From: Streptomyces scabichelini
Lineage (GTDB): Bacteria > Actinomycetota > Actinomycetes > Streptomycetales > Streptomycetaceae
Length of the DNA: 64,000 nucleotides
Assembly (NCBI RefSeq): GCF_011045015.1
Contig: NZ_JAAKZY010000022.1
Coordinates: 1-64,000 of the forward strand
Direction: 5' to 3'
Numbering within the stretch: the stretch's first letter is position 1; every line of letters begins with the position of its first letter. The notes under the pieces are model-generated. The model was not told the origin of the DNA. It searched no databases and was given only the letters and a program-made list of their open reading frames with translations. The translations under genes were made by a program, and so were the position numbers. Positions 19,352 through 25,834 of this stretch are shown piece by piece.

Positions 19352-19534
19352 TCAGGCCTGAGCCATCAACAGCACGAACAACACGGCGGCAACGGTCAGG
19401 CACGTCGAGTTGCGGGCCCGGACCCCCCAGGCGACCAGTATCAGGCAGACGACGCCCATGGCGCCGTACCGCCATTGAACAGCCTGCTCCAGGCCGAGGC
19501 CCAGAACCGCCGACAGCAGTTGAAAGAAGACCAT
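19352..19534 (-). CDS. Small two-helix membrane protein C of the GntR/HAD island
   Basis: 60 aa; GGTGGGAG directly before ATG 19534. Sequence pattern: VFFQLLSAVLGLGLEQAVQWRYGAMGVVCLILVAWGVRARNSTC then a hydrophobic C-terminus. It keeps the LEQ-V-WRYG and [KR]NSTC signatures of proteins A and B. Its stop is 7 nt from the convergent regulator 3 stop, and it diverges from regulator 4. Confidence 0.72.
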   Translation of the reverse strand: MVFFQLLSAVLGLGLEQAVQWRYGAMGVVCLILVAWGVRARNSTCLTVAAVLFVLLMAQA

Positions 19535-19572
19535 CTCCCACCCCTTGAGTCCAGTCGAGCGATCAACTCTCG

Positions 19573-19662
19573 GTCCAATTGGACTGGTTGACTCAATGTG
19601 GTTCTGCCCTGTCGGTCTGATCACCTAACCAGAGCAGTCAAATTGTCTTGCAAAGTTGACTG
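19573..19662. promoter_or_regulatory. Operator region between membrane protein C and regulator 4
   Basis: It holds GTCCAATTGGAC (19573-19584), identical to the site before regulator 3, and a second dyad CAGTCAA (19635-19641) / TTGACTG (19656-19662). The regulator 4 promoter follows: TTGCTT (19671-19676), 15 nt, TACGGT (19692-19697), 6 nt, GTG. Confidence 0.6.
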
Positions 19663-19703
19663 GAACCGGTTTGCTTGTCGGTCGGAAGCGGTACGGTCGG
19701 CAT

Positions 19704-20573
19704 GTGGGTGATGAACGGACCGGCGATAGTGGTGGCAGGGAGTTCGAGCGTGTCCTGGACGCGCTGCGGACTCGCTTGACGGACGGCACGTACCAAGTCG
19801 GCAGCCGGCTGCCACCGCAGCGAGAGCTCGCCAAACACTTCGATGTCTCCAGGGACACCGTGCAGCGCGTCCTGAGGGCACTGGTCACCGAAGGCTGGAT
19901 CGAGTCACGTCAGGGCAGCGGCTCCCGTGTGATCAAAGCCCAGCGGATACGGACCACGACGGTGCCGAGCGCGAAGCCGGGCCATATGAGGCTGGGCCCA
20001 ATGATCGGCGAGGCATTCAGCGAGCCCGAAGTCACCCTGGATGTCTACACGTTGACGTCCCAGTCCTTGGACACGCACATCCGGCTGCAGGCGGAGCGCA
20101 TCCGCGTGGAGGAGATCGCCCCACGGCGCATAGCCGTGCGCATGCTGCTGCCGTCCGAGACGCTCGAACTGCCCTATCCGCGCGCCAAGGACGACCCGAC
20201 CGATGCGCGCCCGCGGGAGCGCCTGCGGTCCATCGCACACCGGTCCACGGCCTCGTTGCGGGACGTTCTCGACTCTCTGCGCGTCGAGAACCTCGTGCCG
20301 GAGGTCAGCCTGGATATCCGCCACGCACCGCTGATACCGGTCTTCAAGCTCTACCTGCTCAATGGCACCGGGGCGCTGTTCGGACCGTACGAGGTGACCG
20401 AACGCCCCATCTTCCTGGACAAGAACGAGGAGATCGACGCGATCGACGTCGTCGGGATCGGCGCCAGCCTCACGCACTATGTCAAGGACGACGACCCGGA
20501 CTCTCCGGGCACCTTCTTCGTGAACAGCATGCAGGACTGGTTCAACTCGGTGTGGAACCTGCTCTCGGCGTAG
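19704..20573 (+). CDS. GntR-type regulator 4 with shared C-terminal sensor domain
   Basis: 289 aa from GTG 19704, chosen by alignment with regulator 3 (VGDERTGDSGGREFERVLDALRTRL) and by the conserved promoter spacing. HTH: LAKHFDVSRDTVQRVLRALVTEGWIESR. The C-terminal domain repeats VTLDVYTLTSQSLDTH, VRMLLPSETLELPYPR, RHAPLIPVFKLYLLNGTGALFGPYEV and LTHYVKDDDPDSPGTFFV. It overlaps the convergent HAD 2 gene by 32 nt at the 3' end. Confidence 0.82.
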   Translation: MGDERTGDSGGREFERVLDALRTRLTDGTYQVGSRLPPQRELAKHFDVSRDTVQRVLRALVTEGWIESRQGSGSRVIKAQRIRTTTVPSAKPGHMRLGPMIGEAFSEPEVTLDVYTLTSQSLDTHIRLQAERIRVEEIAPRRIAVRMLLPSETLELPYPRAKDDPTDARPRERLRSIAHRSTASLRDVLDSLRVENLVPEVSLDIRHAPLIPVFKLYLLNGTGALFGPYEVTERPIFLDKNEEIDAIDVVGIGASLTHYVKDDDPDSPGTFFVNSMQDWFNSVWNLLSA

Positions 20574-21363
20574 CCCCCACAAGTGTCCGGGCGGCGGTGA
20601 CCACCGGAGCATGCGAGGCGACCACCCAATCCGCACCGCCCCGTCTCATGTCCCGCATCCGTTCCGCATCGCCGGTGTAGCCGAGGAATCGGACGTCCGC
20701 CGTCCGCGCCGCCGCCAGGTCGGTGAGCTGGTCCCCGACCATGAGGGCACGGGAGGGGGCCAGACCGTTCAGGCACTTCAGCGCGCGGTGCAACGAGTCG
20801 GGGTGCGGCTTCATATGGCGCGGCTCGTGCGGATCACGGCCGCAGACATCCACGAACTTCGACTGGAGCCCCCTGCGCTTGAGGTACTCCCACACGGGCC
20901 CCTCGGCGTTGTTGCTCACCACCACCAGGCGCTTGCCGAGATCGAGCAGGGCGTCCAGCAGCGGCTCGACGCCCGGGGCGGGCTCGGCGGAGGCGACAGC
21001 TGCGTATTCATGCCGCGTGACAATTCTGTGTGCCAGGTCGAGCGGTGTACGGCTGAGAGGGACCGGTGACGTCCGGTCGCGCATGTCGCTGAGCCGCAGC
21101 AGGATGCCGTGCGAGTCGTCGCAGTCCTCGACCGCCCGGTCCAGTACGCCCCACTCCTCCCGTGCCATGACCTTGACCTCCTCGGCGATGGGCGCGGTCG
21201 GCGCCGGGCCGAACAGGTCGCAGATGGGGCCGTCGAAGTCGAGGAGCACCGCATCCACTCCATGCAGAAGCGCCCGTAGGGCCTCTTGTTCGCCGGGTTC
21301 GCCGGGTTCATCAAGTTTGTTGTCTGTGGGGCTCTTGGTCGTCACCGGGCCAGTGTGGACCAC
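20542..21363 (-). CDS. HAD-superfamily hydrolase 2
   Basis: 273 aa from GTG 21363 (GTG 21345 is an alternative; neither has a ribosome site). HAD motifs: I AVLLDFDGPICDLFG, II VVVSNNAEGPV, III Lys in PRHMKPHPDS, IV LMVGDQLTDLAAA. It shares motif I residues with HAD 1 but has a longer helical cap. It is probably a small-molecule phosphatase acting with the kinases downstream. Confidence 0.83.
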   Translation of the reverse strand: MVHTGPVTTKSPTDNKLDEPGEPGEQEALRALLHGVDAVLLDFDGPICDLFGPAPTAPIAEEVKVMAREEWGVLDRAVEDCDDSHGILLRLSDMRDRTSPVPLSRTPLDLAHRIVTRHEYAAVASAEPAPGVEPLLDALLDLGKRLVVVSNNAEGPVWEYLKRRGLQSKFVDVCGRDPHEPRHMKPHPDSLHRALKCLNGLAPSRALMVGDQLTDLAAARTADVRFLGYTGDAERMRDMRRGGADWVVASHAPVVTAARTLVGATPRAGSTPS

Positions 21364-21519
21364 GGGAGCATGGGATCTGGACGCGCCCGGGAACGGACAC
21401 GCCCGGGTACGTGGTCATGAATCCGTTGCCGTACAAGCGGGCGTTCCGCCACTCACGCAAGGGACGGTTGCGACTCAGGGAAACGGTTCTGGCACCATGC
21501 TCATCCGCGGAGGAGTAGC

Positions 21520-22698
21520 GTGCTCCAATCCGTCACCACTGGTGCGGTCTCAGCGAGAGAACGGGCAATGTCACCGGAATCGGCTTCCTTGGCTCGGCAG
21601 CGGGCCGTTGAGGTGAGTGGCAACGCGAGCGTGGTCGAAGGACCACTCCAGGGCTACCACCACGAGACGTATGTGTTTCCGCTGCCCGGAGAGGCCGGGG
21701 GGCTGTGGCAGGTCCGCTGGAAATGCCGTGAGCCTCGCATTGGCGCGTTCTGGTTCGACCGGCGCTGCTTCGCTTCGGAAGAGGACCTGGTGGGCGCCCT
21801 GCAGGGGCGCATCACGAGCATCCCCGACATCATTCAGGCGGAGACCGTCCCTCTGCAGCGGTTCATCGAGGGAGAGACGCTCGGGTGGCACTACAGAGCG
21901 GGGCGGGCGATTCCGTCGTCCGTCTTCGGTCAAATCGTCGAACTCTTCCGGCAGTTGGTCGACATCACCCCGGACACGCTTCTCGCGAAGCGGACGTGTA
22001 AGCCCGCGGACCGGGCGACGGACCGCGACACCTCGGGGTTCCTGGAGCGGCTCATCACGTTCACCGAGGAGCGTGTGTACGAGCAGAACCTGGAGGACTT
22101 CGGAGGACTGTTCCGCGCGCTCGGCGTGCACGACGTGTCCTTCAAGCACCTCCGTAAGCAAGTGTCCGGTCTGAACGAGCGACCCTTCTGTCTCCTGCAC
22201 GCCGATCTGCACCGCGAGAACTTCATCCTCGATCCCGAGGGCCGGCTCTGGACGATCGACTGGGAACTGGCGATGCTCGGCGATCCGCTCTACGACCTGG
22301 CCACGCACCTCTACCTGATGCGCTACCCGAAGCATCAGGAGGACCGGATGATCGAGCGGTGGTGCGAGGTCGTCGAAGAGGTCAGGACTGGCAGTTCGGC
22401 CGGCTGGGAGGAGGATCTGCCGAAGCTGCGCGACTACAAGAAGGCTCAGTCGGTGTTCACCGATGTCATCCGGGAGTCCCTGTCGCTGACCCTTCATCCT
22501 GGGCCCCTTGAGCCTCTTGGGGCCGGCCAGGAGCCCGACCCGATCCGCCTCTCCCAGGCGGGCAGAAAAGTCCACAACGTCCTCACCGCCGCCGCCGATC
22601 CGCTCGGTCTGGAGACGGTGCCGAGCCCACAGAAGATCAAGGGTGCCCTCGCAGAGTGGTACCGGGATCGCGAGCCCGGAATGAAGCACGCGCAGTAA
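21520..22698 (+). CDS. APH/choline-kinase-fold phosphotransferase
   Basis: 392 aa; GGAGGAG 4 nt before GTG 21520. It has the APH family catalytic loop CLLHADLHRENFILD and metal-binding TIDWELAMLGDPLYDLATHLYLMRYP. The N-terminal lobe is divergent (YHHETYVFPLP, VRWKCREP). It likely phosphorylates a hydroxyl of an unknown small metabolite. It is paralogous to the N-terminal half of the next gene, and the catalytic segment is nearly the same there. Confidence 0.82.
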   Translation: MLQSVTTGAVSARERAMSPESASLARQRAVEVSGNASVVEGPLQGYHHETYVFPLPGEAGGLWQVRWKCREPRIGAFWFDRRCFASEEDLVGALQGRITSIPDIIQAETVPLQRFIEGETLGWHYRAGRAIPSSVFGQIVELFRQLVDITPDTLLAKRTCKPADRATDRDTSGFLERLITFTEERVYEQNLEDFGGLFRALGVHDVSFKHLRKQVSGLNERPFCLLHADLHRENFILDPEGRLWTIDWELAMLGDPLYDLATHLYLMRYPKHQEDRMIERWCEVVEEVRTGSSAGWEEDLPKLRDYKKAQSVFTDVIRESLSLTLHPGPLEPLGAGQEPDPIRLSQAGRKVHNVLTAAADPLGLETVPSPQKIKGALAEWYRDREPGMKHAQ

Positions 22699-22700
22699 GG

Positions 22701-22838
22701 GCGGCGAGATCTCCGACCCGACCCTCTTCCGGTACTTCCCGGTCAAGGAGGACCCTGGGTCTGCACCGGTTCGCCGTTCATGGGCAGGAGGCCGCGTGGA
22801 TCGTCGACGAGCGGAGCGAGAGGCAGCCGCCTCGGAGC
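22701..22838 (+). pseudogene. tetR gene fragment (HTH region) at the start of the double kinase gene
   Basis: Translated, the segment reads EISDPTLFRYFPVKED, a frameshift, then LHRFAVHGQEAAWIVDERSERQ. The intact tetR at 25112 has EISKPTLFRYFPAKED, LHRFADHEDEAARVVDERAEGQ. Nucleotide identity to 25251-25388 is high by eye, over about 138 bp. Nothing of the flanking tetR sequence is kept. The fragment supplies the AGGAGG and GTG used by the following kinase gene. It is a remnant of a duplication or of a lost related tetR. Confidence 0.75.
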
Positions 22839-25030
22839 CAAGGTTCGCCGATCAGGCCTACGACAAGTTCGTGGACCTGGCGAAAGAGCACGGGGCGATG
22901 AGCGGTGGCCATCACAACCGCAACTATGTGCTGCCGCTGACCGAGGACATGGCCCGTCATGTGCGGCGCGAGGCCGGCACATATGTGACGGTGCGGATCC
23001 GCAAGCCCGAGGCGCTGCCGGTAGTGATCAGGACCTGGCAGCACGAGTCGGAGATTCTGAACGCCATCAAGGGCGTCCTGCGCCACGTGCCGGAGTGCCT
23101 GGCCGAGCGCGGAGGCTCCGCCGTCCACAGCTATGTGGAGGGTGTCCCCCTCTCCAGCGTGTGTCCGAACGGCAAGCCGGTCGACGGACTGCTGATCAGG
23201 GCGCTGGCCGAGCTGCTGGCACAGATGTCACAGGTGCGCAGGGAGGCGTTGCCGCCGCTGCCCGATGCCTGGCCGTGTAACGACAAGGACAGCCAGGGGT
23301 TCCTGCGGACGCTGGTGCGCCTTGCGGACCTGCAGATCCGTCAGCCCAATTGGTCTGCTTTCGGCGGGCTGTTCGCGGCCCTGGGTATTCCCGAGGATGC
23401 CCTGACCCGTATGGCAGACCGCGTGCCCGCCATGGCTCGCCGCCCGTACAGCCTGCTCCACGCCGATCTCCACCGGGACAACGTGATCGTGACCTACAGC
23501 GGTGATCCGCCCCTGATCTGCGTCGACTGGGAACTCGCCCTTTACGGTGACCCTCTGCACGACCTCGCCACGCATCTCGTCCGCATGAGGTATCCCGAGT
23601 TCCAGTGGGAAGAGGTCATAGACGCGTGGGCCGAGGCCGTACAGGCAACGCGCCCTCTCGCCGTGAACGGCCTCGCCAAGGACCTGCGCCACTACATCGA
23701 CTTCGAGCGGGCCCAGTCCGTCTATCCCGATGTGATGCGTGCGGCGAAGTCCCTGGAGGAATCGTTCGACCAGAAGAGCCTGGACGGGGCGACGGCATCG
23801 GTGCACCGTGCTCTGGAGGCCGCCGCGAGACCTCTCCGACTCGCCAGTGTGGCGGGCGAGACGGAGATCGAGAGAGTTCTGTTCCGGTGGCAGGCGTCCC
23901 GGCGTGATCGGCGGCCGGGCGTCCGGTCGGTCAACGTCCTCAGCTGGGATCCGGATCGGAGGGTGCCGGAGCAACCCGACTTCCCGAAGTCCGCGGTATT
24001 CGACGCGTTGATCGCGGAGGGGGCGGCCCCCGCGAGCCGGGTGTTCAAGGGCACCGCACACCTCAACTCGGTGGTCCGGGTGCCGGGTGTCGACTTTCCG
24101 GTCGTCGTACGCCGCAAGGTGGCATCGGTCAGCCGCCGAGAGCCCAGATTCCTCAGCGAGCACGCCGTGCTCCAGGCCATCGAACGGTCCCGGGTCGCAG
24201 TGAGAGCGCCGCGGGTGCTCGCCCTGGGTATGAGCCATCAGAACGACCCGTTCGCCATCCACACCTATGTCGGTCCGCCCGACGGTGATCAGCCCCCCAG
24301 CCATCCGGTGTACGGACTGCTGCCTCATGAGGCGGACGGACTCGTGGACCAGCTCTGCGCACTGACCCAGGTTGATTGCCGCTCTCTGGACCCGATGGGG
24401 GAGGCCTGGTATGCACCGAGGTTCTACGACTGGCTGAGCGAGCAACTGGTGGCGCTGGTCCGGGAACTACCCAAGGAATCGAAGCAGGTGGCCCGCGACC
24501 TCGGCCTGCCCGATGCCTCCCGGCTCAGGCAGATCCTTTCCGGGCATCGCGTGACACCGCGCCGGCCGGCCCTGCTGCACGGTGACCTGAACCCCTGGAA
24601 CCTCGTGCGCCGCGACGACGCACTCGCCCTCACCCTCATCGACTGGGAGATGGCGATGGTCGGCGACCCGCTGTACGACCTGGTCCGGCACATGCATCTC
24701 ACCCCGACCCAGCCGGAGATCCGCGAGCGCATGTTCCGCCGCTGGGCGCGCAGTCTTCCCAGCACGCACACGAGGGACTGGCAGCAGGACTGGCGCGTCT
24801 ACCGGCGGATCGAGAGCATTCGTTCCGCCTACGTGGATCTCGACCGCCTGGTCACCGGTGACAGCCTCGATGCCCCGAACGTCCGCAGGGCGGTGGACTC
24901 GTACGCTGTGACCCTCGCGGTGGCCAAGGGGTCACTCGGACTGCCCACTCGCGCTACCGCGAACCCCTATCTTGCCCGCGCGTTGCCGTACGGAGGCCAT
25001 GGCAGCATCAGTCGGGCGGGTTCTCTGTGA
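22796..25030 (+). CDS. Double APH-fold kinase (two complete kinase domains)
   Basis: 744 aa from GTG 22796, AGGAGG 4 nt upstream. Kinase 1 (about 30-390) has LLHADLHRDNVIVTY and CVDWELALYGDPLHDLATHLVRMRYP, paralogous to the previous gene. Kinase 2 (about 400-744) has LLHGDLNPWNLVRRD and LIDWEMAMVGDPLYDLVRHMHL. Both keep the catalytic Asp, Asn and metal Asp, so both may be active. The first ~15 residues (DRRRAEREAAASE) come from the tetR fragment in another frame. Tandem fusion suggests a substrate phosphorylated twice or two related substrates. Confidence 0.82.
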   Translation: MDRRRAEREAAASEPRFADQAYDKFVDLAKEHGAMSGGHHNRNYVLPLTEDMARHVRREAGTYVTVRIRKPEALPVVIRTWQHESEILNAIKGVLRHVPECLAERGGSAVHSYVEGVPLSSVCPNGKPVDGLLIRALAELLAQMSQVRREALPPLPDAWPCNDKDSQGFLRTLVRLADLQIRQPNWSAFGGLFAALGIPEDALTRMADRVPAMARRPYSLLHADLHRDNVIVTYSGDPPLICVDWELALYGDPLHDLATHLVRMRYPEFQWEEVIDAWAEAVQATRPLAVNGLAKDLRHYIDFERAQSVYPDVMRAAKSLEESFDQKSLDGATASVHRALEAAARPLRLASVAGETEIERVLFRWQASRRDRRPGVRSVNVLSWDPDRRVPEQPDFPKSAVFDALIAEGAAPASRVFKGTAHLNSVVRVPGVDFPVVVRRKVASVSRREPRFLSEHAVLQAIERSRVAVRAPRVLALGMSHQNDPFAIHTYVGPPDGDQPPSHPVYGLLPHEADGLVDQLCALTQVDCRSLDPMGEAWYAPRFYDWLSEQLVALVRELPKESKQVARDLGLPDASRLRQILSGHRVTPRRPALLHGDLNPWNLVRRDDALALTLIDWEMAMVGDPLYDLVRHMHLTPTQPEIRERMFRRWARSLPSTHTRDWQQDWRVYRRIESIRSAYVDLDRLVTGDSLDAPNVRRAVDSYAVTLAVAKGSLGLPTRATANPYLARALPYGGHGSISRAGSL

Positions 25031-25111
25031 CGTGAGGCGTCCTCGAAGGACGTCACCGGCGGCTCAGCCGCTCCGCTCGCATGCGGCCCCGTGGTGCGTA
25101 CGCTCGTCCGC

Positions 25112-25741
25112 ATGAGCGACACGGGACTGCGTGACACAGGTCTGCGCGAGCGCAAGAAGCGGCGGATGTACCAGGACGTCTCCGAGGTCGCGATCGGGCT
25201 GTTCCTGGAGCGGGGGTTCGACGCCGTCTCCGTCGCCGAGATCGCCGCCGCCGCGGAGATCTCCAAGCCGACCCTCTTCCGGTACTTCCCGGCCAAGGAG
25301 GACCTGGTCCTGCACCGGTTCGCCGACCACGAGGACGAGGCCGCGCGGGTCGTTGACGAGCGGGCCGAGGGGCAGTCGCCGCTCGAAGCGCTGCGGGTGC
25401 ACTTCCTCGACGGGCTGGAGCGGTGTGATCCCGTCACCGGGCTCAATGACGCGGAGCCCGTGCTCGCCTTTCACCGGCTGCTCTACGGGACGCCCTCGCT
25501 CGTGGCCCGGCTGTCCGGGTTTCTGGAGCGGTCCGAGGCGGCGCTCGCCCGTGCCCTCGGCGGGGACCTGGAGGCGCGGCTCGCCGCCGGGCAGATTGTC
25601 GCCGTGCGGCGGATCCTCGCGATGGAGAACGTGCGGCGGATGACGGCAGGGGAGCGCGCGGAGGAGGTCCGGGCGGATGCTGTCGCCGCGGCCGAGCTGG
25701 CCTTTCGGCAGTTGACGACGGGGTTGAAGCGGTTCGCGTGA
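25112..25741 (+). CDS. TetR-family regulator
   Basis: 209 aa from ATG 25112 (MSDTGLRDTGLRERKKRRMYQDV). The N-terminal HTH is VAIGLFLERGFDAVSVAEIAAAAEISKPTLFRYFPAKEDLVLHRF. The C-terminal ligand domain is the TetR_C type found in mycofactocin-like or generic actinobacterial members. A degenerate copy of its HTH region lies 2.5 kb upstream. The target is unknown; it could control the kinase gene or helR on either side. Confidence 0.85.
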   Translation: MSDTGLRDTGLRERKKRRMYQDVSEVAIGLFLERGFDAVSVAEIAAAAEISKPTLFRYFPAKEDLVLHRFADHEDEAARVVDERAEGQSPLEALRVHFLDGLERCDPVTGLNDAEPVLAFHRLLYGTPSLVARLSGFLERSEAALARALGGDLEARLAAGQIVAVRRILAMENVRRMTAGERAEEVRADAVAAAELAFRQLTTGLKRFA

Positions 25742-25798
25742 GCGCGCGGTGGGCCCCAGCCCGCCGCGCCCGCCCACAAGTGAGACTCGATAAGAAAT

Positions 25799-25834
25799 TT
25801 AACTCGGTAACGTTTGGTCGTTATCCTTGCTGGA
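25799..25834 (+). promoter_or_regulatory. Promoter of helR, probably leaderless
   Basis: TTAACT (25799-25804), 16-nt spacer, TTATCC (25821-25826), then 8 nt to ATG 25835. No Shine-Dalgarno fits in that gap, so the transcript probably starts at or next to the ATG. An imperfect dyad GGTAACG (25806) / CGTTATC (25819) overlaps the promoter and may bind a regulator. I do not see a clear rifamycin-associated element. Confidence 0.4.

Noticed and set aside
23341..23356. CCAATTGGTC inside the double kinase gene, resembling the GTCCAATTGGAC operator
   Set aside because: It lies inside conserved codons (QPNWSAF) and lacks the full palindrome, so it is probably a chance match.
14946..25030. Toxin-antitoxin or phage defence label for the island
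   Set aside because: The small membrane proteins could be toxins, but there is no antitoxin-like partner, nuclease, or known defence domain, so only a general sensor/effector role is claimed.
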